Numbered from the stretch's first letter, positions 1 through 6,784 are shown. The stretch is 7,068 nucleotides of DNA from Clostridia bacterium (GCA_009929975.1 RZZF01000097.1:1-7068); one strand, 5' to 3'. Notes: generated by a model from the sequence alone, not told the origin. Numbers and translations are program-made.

Positions 1-19
1 GCATCGGGCTGATCTGGAT

Positions 20-2629
20 ATGGATAAGCTGACGCCGATGATGCGGCAGTATCTCGAACAAAAGGAGCAGTGGCCGGACTGTATCCTGTTCTTCAGGCTC
101 GGTGATTTCTATGAGATGTTTTTTGATGACGCGCTGACCGCGTCGCGTGATCTTGATCTGGCGCTGACCGGCCGCGACTGCGGTCAGAATGAGCGGGCAC
201 CGATGTGTGGGGTCCCGTATCACGCGGCTGACAGTTATATCAGCCGTCTGATCAATCAGGGTCATAAAGTGGCGATCTGTGAGCAGGTCGAGGATCCCAG
301 CCAAAGCAAGGGCATCGTCCGTCGTGAAGTTATCCGGGTCATCACACCGGGGACTGTCACCGATCCCGCACTGCTGGACGACAAGAAAAACAACTATCTG
401 ATGGCGGTTTATGCCCTGAAGAGCTATTTCGGTATTGCCGTCGCCGATCTGACGACCGGCTCGTTTGAAGCGACTTCACTGATTACGGGAGCGACCTGTG
501 ATCGCCTGGAGGCGGAAATCGCCCGGTTCATGCCGGCAGAAGTTCTCTGCAATCAGGAATTTCTCGATTCAGCCGTCTCTGAGACACTCAAATTAAGATA
601 TGACCTCACGACGACAGTATGTCCTGACGTCGATTGGTCGCTGGAAAAGGCAGAAGAAGCCTTTCCTGAAGCCGATCATCAGGATGCGCTGTGGACTCAG
701 GCGGCTGCTGCGCTGATCAGTTATCTGACCCGGACTCAACGCGTCCGTCCCGGCCATCTGCGCCCGGTTGAAGTCTATCATCTGTCTGATTATATGAATC
801 TGGATCCGACAGCCCGCCGTAATCTTGAACTGACTGAGACCCTGCGTGACAAGAACCGCAAGGGAAGCCTGCTCTGGGCGATTGACCGGACCTTGACATC
901 AGCCGGCGGACGGCTGCTGCGCCGCTGGGTTGAACAGCCGCTGCTCAGTATCAGTCTGATCAACCAGCGCCAGGCCGCGGTGGCGGATCTGACCGCTCAT
1001 TTCATGTTTCGCCAGGAACTGCGCGATCATCTCAACGGCATGCATGATCTGGAACGGCTGACCGGCAAGATCGCACTGGCATCGGTCAACGCCCGCGATC
1101 TGCTGGCACTGGCCGCGACGCTGGGCAAACTGCCGTCAATCCGTGATCTGGTCCTGCAGCAGGCTGAAGATCCGTGGCTGCATGAACTGGCCCGGACGAT
1201 TGATCCGCTGCAGGAACTGGCAGAACTTCTGACGTCGGCGATTTCTCAGGACGCGCCGATCAGTGTCAGGGAAGGCGGCCTGATCCACGCGGGATGCAAT
1301 GCCGAGGTTGACCGGCTGCGCGAAGCTGCGGTTGACGGCAAGAACTGGATCATCGATCTGGAATCCCGCGAACGGGAGAACACCGGAATCAAAAGCCTGA
1401 AAGTCCGTTACAACCGGATTTTCGGCTACTATATCGAAGTGACGCGATCAAATCTCAGCCAGGTGCCGGAGCATTATATCCGCAAGCAGACGATGGCGAA
1501 CGGGGAACGCTACTTCACGCCGGAACTGAAGGAAATCGAGGATACGATTCTGGGGGCTGAACAGAAAGTACTGGCCCTGGAATATGAACTGTTCTGCGAT
1601 CTGCGCGACCAGGTCGGCGGTCACCTCGACACGCTGCAGGCCAATGCCTCGGCGCTGGCGGTTCTGGATGTCGTACAGGGTCTGGCTGAACTGGCTGAGC
1701 GAGACAATTACTGCCGCCCTGAATTATCCCTCAGTGATGAGTTGATGATCAGCCAGGGGCGCCATCCGGTGGTTGAAAAAACACTGGAACCGGGCGGCTT
1801 CGTCCCGAATGACCTTGAGATGAACCGGCAGGATCTGCGCGTCATGATTCTGACCGGACCCAATATGGCCGGAAAATCAACGTTCATGCGCCAGGTCGCG
1901 CAGATTGTCCTGCTGGCCCAGATCGGTAGTTTTGTACCAGCGGCGTCTGCCCGAATCGGCCTGGCGGATCGAATCTTCACCCGGGTCGGCGCGTCTGATG
2001 ATCTCGCTTCGGGCCAGTCGACATTCATGGTTGAAATGGCTGAAGTGGCGCAGATCCTGCGGCATGCCACATCGCGCAGCCTGCTGATTCTCGATGAGAT
2101 CGGCCGGGGCACCAGCACCTATGATGGTCTGTCGATCGCCTGGTCAGTCATTGAATACATCGCTGATCAGCAGGCGCTGGGCAGCCGGACCCTGTTCGCG
2201 ACACATTATCATGAATTGACCGATCTGGAGCAGGTGCTGCCCGGCGTGTTCAACTGCCATGTCGAAATCCGCGAGAAAGATGGCGAGGTCATCCTGCTCC
2301 ATCAAATCAGCCGCGGCGGGTCGGACGAAAGTTATGGCATTGAAGTCGCACGACTGGCCGGTGTTCCGTCTGCTGTCGTCGAGCGTGCCCGCGAACTGCT
2401 GATCCAGCTGGAGAAAGACAACATGGGCCGGCAGCGTCTGAAAATACGGCATCACACCCGACCGATGGATGGTCAGATTGATCTTTTCTCATCCAGTGCC
2501 GCGATGCAGAAGGCCGATAAAATTATTCAGCGTCTGCAGACACTCGATGTACCTACACTGACACCGCTGGACGCCTTGAACCTGCTGTCGGATCTGCAGC
2601 GGCAGGCCGGCCAGCCCAAAGAGGAGTGA
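20..2629 (+). CDS. mutS: DNA mismatch repair protein MutS
   Basis: MutS is the ATP-driven clamp that recognises mispaired and looped bases in new DNA and recruits MutL. The 869-residue product is full length for bacterial MutS (roughly 850-870). The mismatch-reading Phe-x-Glu motif is present as F30 and E32 inside GDFYEMF. The connector and the lever/clamp regions follow (about 120-560, including the conserved FGYYIEVT stretch). The ABC-type ATPase has Walker A GPNMAGKST (613-621, K619), Walker B LLILDE (688-693) followed by the GRGTSTYDG segment, and the TLFATHYHEL histidine segment (724-733). QIDLF (819-823) fits a sliding-clamp binding motif, and the C-terminal TPLDALNLL dimer segment is intact. 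The start is the less certain end: no clear Shine-Dalgarno precedes position 20 and the frame stays open to the left edge, so a few more N-terminal residues are possible, although MDKLTPM fits the family. First gene of a unit with mutL and miaA. Confidence 0.97.
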   Translation: MDKLTPMMRQYLEQKEQWPDCILFFRLGDFYEMFFDDALTASRDLDLALTGRDCGQNERAPMCGVPYHAADSYISRLINQGHKVAICEQVEDPSQSKGIVRREVIRVITPGTVTDPALLDDKKNNYLMAVYALKSYFGIAVADLTTGSFEATSLITGATCDRLEAEIARFMPAEVLCNQEFLDSAVSETLKLRYDLTTTVCPDVDWSLEKAEEAFPEADHQDALWTQAAAALISYLTRTQRVRPGHLRPVEVYHLSDYMNLDPTARRNLELTETLRDKNRKGSLLWAIDRTLTSAGGRLLRRWVEQPLLSISLINQRQAAVADLTAHFMFRQELRDHLNGMHDLERLTGKIALASVNARDLLALAATLGKLPSIRDLVLQQAEDPWLHELARTIDPLQELAELLTSAISQDAPISVREGGLIHAGCNAEVDRLREAAVDGKNWIIDLESRERENTGIKSLKVRYNRIFGYYIEVTRSNLSQVPEHYIRKQTMANGERYFTPELKEIEDTILGAEQKVLALEYELFCDLRDQVGGHLDTLQANASALAVLDVVQGLAELAERDNYCRPELSLSDELMISQGRHPVVEKTLEPGGFVPNDLEMNRQDLRVMILTGPNMAGKSTFMRQVAQIVLLAQIGSFVPAASARIGLADRIFTRVGASDDLASGQSTFMVEMAEVAQILRHATSRSLLILDEIGRGTSTYDGLSIAWSVIEYIADQQALGSRTLFATHYHELTDLEQVLPGVFNCHVEIREKDGEVILLHQISRGGSDESYGIEVARLAGVPSAVVERARELLIQLEKDNMGRQRLKIRHHTRPMDGQIDLFSSSAAMQKADKIIQRLQTLDVPTLTPLDALNLLSDLQRQAGQPKEE
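2621..2626 (+). promoter_or_regulatory. Shine-Dalgarno of mutL, inside the end of mutS
   Basis: GAGGAG sits in the last two sense codons of mutS and ends 8 bases before ATG 2635. This spacing favours ATG 2635 over the in-frame GTG at 2626, which would abut the motif. The location suggests that ribosomes finishing mutS help initiate mutL. Confidence 0.8.
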
Positions 2630-2634
2630 TCACC

Positions 2635-4548
2635 ATGCCGCGCATCAAACCGCTTGATCTTCAGACCGCCAACAGCATCGCAGCCGGCGAGGTGGTTGAA
2701 CGACCAGCATCGGTCGTCAAGGAACTGGTCGAAAACAGCCTGGACGCCGGTGCTGATACGATTCACATCACGATTCGCCAGGGCGGCGTCCGCCAGATCA
2801 AGGTCAGCGACAATGGCTGCGGTATGTCAGCGGAAGACACCTTGTTGGCATTCGGCCGGCATACGACCAGTAAACTGCGGCTTATCGAAGATCTCGATCA
2901 CCTGACGACGATGGGCTTTCGCGGTGAAGCACTGGCCAGCATCGCCGCGGTTTCGCAGGTGAACCTGCAGACCCGGGAGCCCGGTGCCGATCAGGGATTC
3001 GCGTTGAAGATCAATGGCGGAACACTGGAAGATTCGGGGCCGGCCGGCTGTCCGGACGGGACCGTGATCAATATTGAAAATCTGTTTTTCAATGTGCCGG
3101 CCCGCTTCAAGTTCCTGCGCAAAGACGCGACGGAAGCCGGCGTGATCACCGATATCGTGACCCGGCTGGCGCTGGCCAGGCCTGATGTGTCCTTCCGTCT
3201 GCTTCATAATGATCAGGAAATCCTGCACACTCCCGGCAACCATGATCTGAGCAGTACGATCTATGCCCTGTTCGGTCGGGATATCGCCAAAGCCTGCCTG
3301 AGCATCAAGGCCGAACAACCGCCGGTTCTGATCGTCGGGCAGGTCGGCCGACCGGAGATTGCCCGCGGCAGCCGCAGCCAGCAGATTTTTCTCGTCAATG
3401 GACGGGTGATTCGTTCACGTGTCCTGACCGCCGCGCTTGACGAAGCCTATAAGACCCTGCTGATGAAAGGACGGTTCGCGTTTGCCGTACTGGCCTTGCA
3501 GATCCCGATGCATCTGATCGATGTGAATGTGCATCCCCAGAAAATGGAAGTTCGCTTCTGGAATGATCAGGAAGTCTTCCGGGCTGTCTATCATGCCGTC
3601 CGCCAGGCCCTGTTCAGCGAGGCCACACTGCCGGAGACCGGTCCATCAGGAGTATCGGCTGAAGAACTGACAAAGGACCAGGCACGGACTTCTTCAGCGA
3701 CTTCAGAGCCGGCATCTGAACCCGGCGGAACGCAAACCGGTCGGGGCCGTCCGGATCATGATCAGATGTCTCTGCGCCATGAGCCGGCCGCCAGGCAGCT
3801 TGAACTGGATCGGGCCGCGCTGTCGCGTGACAAGCGCTGCCGCGATGAAAGTTGTCCGGCACAGCAGCAGGAGGTGAGCCTGCCACTGGCCGAACCGACG
3901 GGAACACCGGCAGCGGAATCGTCAGTCAATGATCCAGCCACAATTAATATTCTGTCATCTGCCCGCTATATCGGACACCTCTTCCATACTTATCTGCTCC
4001 TGGAATACCAGGATGATTTTCTCCTGATTGACCAGCATGCCGCACATGAGAAAATCCTGTTTGAGGAACTGGTCCGACGGCATCAGGCCCGGCTGAAGTC
4101 CGGTGACCTGACCGCTTCATCCCAGCAGCTGCTGGTTCCGCTGCAACTGGGGGTTTCAGCCGCTGAAATGCAGTGGATCCGTCAGGAACAGCCTGCACTT
4201 GAAACACTTGGATTTGATCTCGAACCCTTCGGTGACCGGGTCATCCTGATCCGCGCGATTCCCGATGGCGGCCGGCATAATCTGCAGCCGGAACAAGCGT
4301 TCCGGGTCGCGCTCGATCAGCTGATGGACGCTCCGATGGAAGGTGAGGACAGTGTGTCGGAATTGTTCTATACCATGGCCTGCAAAGCCGCTGTCAAGGC
4401 GCATGATCATCTGGACGCTGCAGAAATCGAGACTTTGCTGGCAGATCTGCAGACACTCGATAATCCCTATCAATGTCCGCATGGTCGTCCGGTTGTCGTC
4501 CGCATCAGCCGCTATGAGCTGGAAAAACGTTTCCGCAGGATTGTCTGA
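2635..4548 (+). CDS. mutL: DNA mismatch repair protein MutL (endonuclease type)
   Basis: MutL is the GHL-family ATPase that couples mismatch recognition by MutS to strand incision. The start at 2635 gives MPRIKPLD, the usual N-terminus, and 637 residues. N-terminal ATPase motifs are intact: KELVENSLDAGA with catalytic E30 and Mg-binding N34, DNGCG (59-63) and GFRGEAL (94-100). NLFFNVPARFKFL follows. Residues about 328-438 are a polar, low-complexity linker rich in S, E, R, P and Q. The C-terminal domain has the metal-binding endonuclease motif DQHA(X)2E(X)4E beginning at D466, ACK (582-584), and CPHGRP (614-619). QQLLVP (497-502) corresponds to the clamp-binding motif of Bacillus MutL. This set predicts a nicking MutL, as in bacteria without MutH. 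Five bases separate it from mutS, and its stop overlaps the miaA start by one base. Confidence 0.97.
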   Translation: MPRIKPLDLQTANSIAAGEVVERPASVVKELVENSLDAGADTIHITIRQGGVRQIKVSDNGCGMSAEDTLLAFGRHTTSKLRLIEDLDHLTTMGFRGEALASIAAVSQVNLQTREPGADQGFALKINGGTLEDSGPAGCPDGTVINIENLFFNVPARFKFLRKDATEAGVITDIVTRLALARPDVSFRLLHNDQEILHTPGNHDLSSTIYALFGRDIAKACLSIKAEQPPVLIVGQVGRPEIARGSRSQQIFLVNGRVIRSRVLTAALDEAYKTLLMKGRFAFAVLALQIPMHLIDVNVHPQKMEVRFWNDQEVFRAVYHAVRQALFSEATLPETGPSGVSAEELTKDQARTSSATSEPASEPGGTQTGRGRPDHDQMSLRHEPAARQLELDRAALSRDKRCRDESCPAQQQEVSLPLAEPTGTPAAESSVNDPATINILSSARYIGHLFHTYLLLEYQDDFLLIDQHAAHEKILFEELVRRHQARLKSGDLTASSQQLLVPLQLGVSAAEMQWIRQEQPALETLGFDLEPFGDRVILIRAIPDGGRHNLQPEQAFRVALDQLMDAPMEGEDSVSELFYTMACKAAVKAHDHLDAAEIETLLADLQTLDNPYQCPHGRPVVVRISRYELEKRFRRIV

Positions 4549-5510
4549 TGGCAAGTGAATCGATCCTCAACCAGCAATCGGACCGTCCGGTGATCATCAT
4601 CGCGGGACCGACCGCCAGCGGTAAAACGGCAGCGGCCTTGTCGCTCTGCCGTCATCTGGACGGAGAGATTGTCAGCGCGGATTCGATGCAGATCTATCGC
4701 GGTATGGATATCGGTACCGCCAAGGCCAGCGCGGATGAACAGGCAAAAATCCCACATCATCTGATTGATATCCTTGATCCCGGCGAACCATTCAGTGTCG
4801 CGAAATACAGCCAGATGGCTGAAACGGTGCTGCGGGAGATCAGGTCCCGTGGTAAAACGGCGATTGTCTGTGGCGGCACGGGACAATACATCAGCGCGCT
4901 GCTTGATGGCCTTGTTTTCAGCGACACCCCTTCTGACAGCCGGTTGAAAGAGCGGTTGAAGAGGAGGGTGGAGGTCGAAGGGCTGCCAGCGCTTCGTGCC
5001 GAACTGATCCGGATTGATCCCGAAGCGGCCGCCGCTATCGCAGCGACCGACCAGCGGCGGACACTGCGGGCACTGGAGCTTTTTTACCTGACAGGCATGA
5101 CCAAAACAGAACATAATCGACGTTCGCGCCGCGGCCCGCAGTTTCCATTTGTCTGTTTCTGTCTCAACCATGAGCGACCGGTTTTATATGAGAGGATCAA
5201 CCGACGGGTTGATGAGATGCTGGATGCCGGCTTGATCGCGGAGGTTCAGCGGCTGCTTGATCTGGGAATCGATGCGGAAAGCACCTGTCTGCAGGCGATC
5301 GGCTACAAGGAGATGATCGACTATCTTATGGGACGGTCTACGCTGGAACAGGCAATCGAACAGATCAGGATGGGCAGCCGCCGCTATGCGAAACGTCAGC
5401 TGACCTGGTTCAGGCGCATTCCCTCCATGGTCTGGCTTAACAATAAGACCAGCCAGGAAGTGGTGGATCACGTTCTGCGGACGCTGAAAACCGGCCTGGA
5501 TCAGGCCTGA
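4548..5510 (+). CDS. miaA: tRNA dimethylallyltransferase MiaA
   Basis: MiaA transfers a dimethylallyl group from DMAPP to N6 of A37 in tRNAs that read codons beginning with U, which stabilises codon pairing; MiaB usually thiolates the product. The 320-residue length is normal. The P-loop is GPTASGKT (20-27), followed by the substrate-site segment SADSMQIYRGMDIGTAK (43-59) with D45 and S46, the HHLID segment (70-74), GGTGQY (109-114) and the C-terminal QAIGYKEM and RYAKRQLTWFRR motifs. One small departure: the usual ND in the IHPND segment reads TD here (IAATDQRR), and GGTGLY reads GGTGQY. The start codon overlaps the mutL stop in TGATG; a weak AGGA (4537-4540) precedes it by 7 bases, so translation probably depends partly on coupling to mutL. 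Confidence 0.97.
   Translation: MASESILNQQSDRPVIIIAGPTASGKTAAALSLCRHLDGEIVSADSMQIYRGMDIGTAKASADEQAKIPHHLIDILDPGEPFSVAKYSQMAETVLREIRSRGKTAIVCGGTGQYISALLDGLVFSDTPSDSRLKERLKRRVEVEGLPALRAELIRIDPEAAAAIAATDQRRTLRALELFYLTGMTKTEHNRRSRRGPQFPFVCFCLNHERPVLYERINRRVDEMLDAGLIAEVQRLLDLGIDAESTCLQAIGYKEMIDYLMGRSTLEQAIEQIRMGSRRYAKRQLTWFRRIPSMVWLNNKTSQEVVDHVLRTLKTGLDQA
5493..5507 (+). repeat. Short perfect inverted repeat at the miaA stop
   Basis: GGCCTG, three bases (GAT), CAGGCC: a six-base-pair GC-rich stem directly before the miaA TGA. No T tract follows, so it is not a canonical terminator. It could be an mRNA 3'-end or pausing hairpin, or simply the product of the codons for the last residues. Confidence 0.4.
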
Positions 5511-5586
5511 CGACCAGTCGACCGGCTGAATTAGCGCTGATTTGTGCGCCAGCTGACCCGTCATGTCTTTTTTTGTCTTCAGCCCA

Positions 5587-5616
5587 TTGTCCGGCTGGTT
5601 GTTTTTTGTTTATGAT
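5587..5616 (+). promoter_or_regulatory. Candidate sigma-A-type promoter for hfq
   Basis: TTGTCC (5587-5592) and TATGAT (5611-5616) are separated by 18 bases and match the -35 and -10 consensus at four and five of six positions. Transcription would start near 5623, leaving a leader of about 24 bases before the hfq start. This fits the 136-base gap after miaA, the only sizeable gap among the rightward genes from mutS to hfq. Read-through from miaA is also possible, since I see no convincing terminator between them. Confidence 0.45.
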
Positions 5617-5634
5617 CAGGTCATCAGGACATTT

Positions 5635-5641
5635 GAGGAGG
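5635..5641 (+). promoter_or_regulatory. Shine-Dalgarno of hfq
   Basis: GAGGAGG lies five bases before ATG 5647 and is among the strongest ribosome sites here. It decides the start: the in-frame ATG at 5563 would place this site inside the coding region and add a hydrophobic, non-homologous N-terminus, and ATG 5665 has no comparable site. Confidence 0.85.
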
Positions 5642-5646
5642 ACTTC

Positions 5647-5976
5647 ATGGGACAATATCGCAGTATGGCGGCTCTGCAGCACAAGCGGTCAGACAATAAT
5701 CATCAGATCAGGCTGCAGGACGTGTTTCTCAATCATTGCCGTCGGGAACAGGTTGAAGTCAGTATCCAGCTGCTTGACCAGTCACATAAAAATGGCCAGA
5801 TCATCGGCTTTGACCATCAATCCATCATTCTGGAAACGGAGGGCCGCCAGTATCTGGTCTACAAAAACGCGATTGTCGCGGTCAACCCGAAACAAACCGT
5901 CAATTATATCTTTAATGATGCTTATCGGCAGGGAGGTTCAGACACCGGTCCTGAATACACCACAGACCTTGCCTAA
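5647..5976 (+). CDS. hfq: Divergent Hfq-family RNA chaperone (Sm-like)
   Basis: Hfq forms a hexameric Sm ring that binds small RNAs and mRNAs. The 109-residue product has the family signature LQDVFLN (23-29), rim CRRE (31-34), an Sm1 segment (about 36-64) containing GFD (54-56), and an Sm2 segment LVYKNAIVAV (70-79). Placement after miaA is the classic hfq location. Compared with E. coli Hfq (recalled, offset 16-17 residues), Q8, D9, R16, R17, D40 and K56 are kept. The proximal-face residues Q41, F42 and H57 become H57, Q58 and N74. The distal-face residues Y25, G29, I30, L32 and Q33 become Q41, Q45, S46, K48 and N49. A polar extension of about 20 residues precedes the core and an acidic tail of about 25 follows it. 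Family membership is secure; classical RNA specificity is not. The 3' end overlaps lexA, and I see no terminator just downstream. Confidence 0.88.
   Translation: MGQYRSMAALQHKRSDNNHQIRLQDVFLNHCRREQVEVSIQLLDQSHKNGQIIGFDHQSIILETEGRQYLVYKNAIVAVNPKQTVNYIFNDAYRQGGSDTGPEYTTDLA
5861..5880 (-). terminator. Candidate intrinsic terminator for lexA, inside hfq
   Basis: On the minus strand CGCGA, loop CAA, TCGCG forms a five-base-pair stem that is followed at once by TTTTTGT. It lies about 58-77 bases beyond the lexA stop, in the right orientation for lexA. The stem is short, so its efficiency is uncertain. On the plus strand the same bases encode the Sm2 stretch of Hfq around K73-V79. Confidence 0.45.
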
Positions 5977-6567
5977 TACCTGACAGTCGGCGTGGTCGAA
6001 GGGGATGGGCTCATAAGCGGGATTCTCCGGCTGCAGAAACATTTTCCCGTTTTCGTTCGCCAGAGTTTTCACCGTTGCCTCGTCACCGATCAGGGCAACA
6101 ATAATATCGCCGGGAGTGGCGGTGCTCTGTTTGCGGACGATGACATAGTCGCCATCCAGAATCGCGGCACCGATCATGCTGTCGCCTCTGATTTTCAGGG
6201 CGAACACATCACCGTCATCTGAAAAATACTCCGCGGGGAGCGGCAGTGTCCGTTCGATATTTTCCTGTGCCAGAATCGGCACTCCAGCTGTGACCTGTCC
6301 GATGACCGGCAGGGCAATGACCCGGTTGCCTTCGACTTCCGGGACAGTGATCGCCCGGCGCTTTCCGGCGGTATACTCAATCCGGCCGCTTTCCTGCAGG
6401 CGCTTGAGGTGGCCATGAATGGTGGAAGTCGACTTGATACCGACTCCGTTGCAGATATCACGGACGGCAGGTGGATAGCCCTCCCGCTGAATATACTCAA
6501 CAATGAAGTCATAAATCATATTCACGGTATTTTCAACATTGGCCCGGGTAAAACGATAGGTCGCCAT
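5938..6567 (-). CDS. lexA: LexA, SOS repressor and self-cleaving protease
   Basis: LexA represses DNA-damage genes and is inactivated when RecA filaments stimulate it to cut itself. The 209-residue product is close to the usual 200-210. The N-terminal winged helix-turn-helix carries YPPAVRDI (31-38) and the recognition helix region KSTSTIHGHLKRL (45-57). The cleavage site is Ala94-Gly95 in VTAGVP. The catalytic serine is S130 in GDSM and the general base is K167 in ATVKTL, so autoproteolysis should be functional. The start is set by GGAGG six bases upstream. Its promoter is overlapped by LexA boxes, predicting autoregulation. The gene converges on hfq and shares its last 39 bases with the hfq 3' end on the other strand. 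Confidence 0.97.
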   Translation of the reverse strand: MATYRFTRANVENTVNMIYDFIVEYIQREGYPPAVRDICNGVGIKSTSTIHGHLKRLQESGRIEYTAGKRRAITVPEVEGNRVIALPVIGQVTAGVPILAQENIERTLPLPAEYFSDDGDVFALKIRGDSMIGAAILDGDYVIVRKQSTATPGDIIVALIGDEATVKTLANENGKMFLQPENPAYEPIPFDHADCQVLGKVCGVFRTGV

Positions 6568-6573
6568 TCAGCA

Positions 6574-6578
6574 CCTCC
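6574..6578 (-). promoter_or_regulatory. Shine-Dalgarno of lexA
   Basis: GGAGG on the minus strand, six bases before the lexA ATG (codon at 6565-6567). The strong site and spacing fix the start codon. Confidence 0.85.
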
Positions 6579-6609
6579 GAATCGATATAAGCACATCTGG
6601 TTCGCCAAT

Positions 6610-6638
6610 AATATAGCAAACGTACGGATGATTGTCAA
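6610..6638 (-). promoter_or_regulatory. lexA promoter
   Basis: On the minus strand there is a perfect -35 TTGACA (6633-6638), a 17-base spacer and -10 TATATT (6610-6615). The -10 is preceded by TGC, which gives an extended -10 element. Transcription would start near 6603, with a leader of about 36 bases. A near-consensus promoter with an operator across it is what a strongly repressed lexA gene would need. Confidence 0.82.
6617..6630 (-). promoter_or_regulatory. Possible second, weaker LexA box
   Basis: This 14-mer lies in the spacer between -35 and -10 of the lexA promoter. Read on the plus strand it matches the Bacillus-type consensus CGAACRNRYGTTYG at 11 of 14 positions, with one good half-site (CAAAC, seen as GTTTG on the minus strand) and one poor half. 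Its centre is 19 bases from that of the stronger box. Confidence 0.4.
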
Positions 6639-6649
6639 ACTTTTGTTCG
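6636..6649 (-). promoter_or_regulatory. LexA operator (SOS box)
   Basis: On the minus strand CGAACAAAAGTTTG matches the Gram-positive LexA box CGAACRNRYGTTYG at 13 of 14 positions. It overlaps the first bases of the lexA -35 element, so bound LexA would block RNA polymerase. The Gram-positive form of the box supports placement in Bacillota. Confidence 0.8.
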
Positions 6650-6663
6650 TTCTCATGTCTGTT

Positions 6664-6677
6664 GATATCTGAATATC
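6664..6677. repeat. Small inverted repeat between the divergent promoters
   Basis: GATAT, four bases (CTGA), ATATC: a perfect 5-4-5 inverted repeat. It sits between the lexA operators and the rightward promoter at 6717-6745. It could be an operator for an unknown regulator, but a repeat this short can arise by chance in an AT-rich stretch. Confidence 0.25.
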
Positions 6678-6716
6678 CCTTGATGCCGTTCAGAGTACCG
6701 TTGAGTCGCCGGAAAG

Positions 6717-6745
6717 ATGAAATTTATTCAGTTTTGCGTTATAAT
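6717..6745 (+). promoter_or_regulatory. Promoter of the rightward gene at 6785
   Basis: TATAAT (6740-6745) is a perfect -10 element. ATGAAA (6717-6722) matches TTGACA at four of six positions with a 17-base spacer. Predicted transcription start is near 6752. I see no LexA box here; the nearest ends 67 bases upstream of the -35 element, so SOS control of this gene is not indicated. Confidence 0.65.
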
Positions 6746-6769
6746 TCCTTGTGTCCTATTGCAAGGATG

Positions 6770-6775
6770 AAAGGA
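6770..6775 (+). promoter_or_regulatory. Shine-Dalgarno of the gene starting at 6785
   Basis: AAAGGA ends nine bases before GTG 6785, which favours that start. The in-frame ATG at 6767 has only AAGG directly abutting it, which is too close to work normally. Confidence 0.6.
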
Positions 6776-6784
6776 AATTATCTG

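Noticed and set aside
1..12. Tail of an upstream gene ending in TGA at 10-12
   Set aside because: Only three codons would be visible, so any assignment would be a guess.
2827..3318. Minus-strand open frame opposite the MutL ATPase region, and similar ones under mutS
   Set aside because: The plus strand encodes intact conserved motifs throughout, so these frames are by-products of codon bias.
4512..5171. Long open frame (219 codons) on the minus strand opposite miaA
   Set aside because: It is the antisense shadow of a well-supported miaA in GC-rich coding DNA and resembles no known protein family; no promoter or convincing ribosome site was sought or noticed for it.
5523..5574. Possible terminator after miaA: bulged hairpin followed by T7 (5568-5574)
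   Set aside because: The stem is interrupted by a one-sided bulge and about 12 bases separate it from the T tract, so it does not have the form of an intrinsic terminator.
5563..5646. Possible extended start of the hfq frame giving a hydrophobic N-terminus
   Set aside because: The stretch contains a T tract and the likely hfq promoter and ribosome site, and has no counterpart in Hfq; ATG 5647 is much better supported.
5977..6420. Terminator for hfq downstream within lexA
   Set aside because: I found no plus-strand GC stem followed by a T run; GGGA/TCCC pairings near 6020-6048 are too weak.
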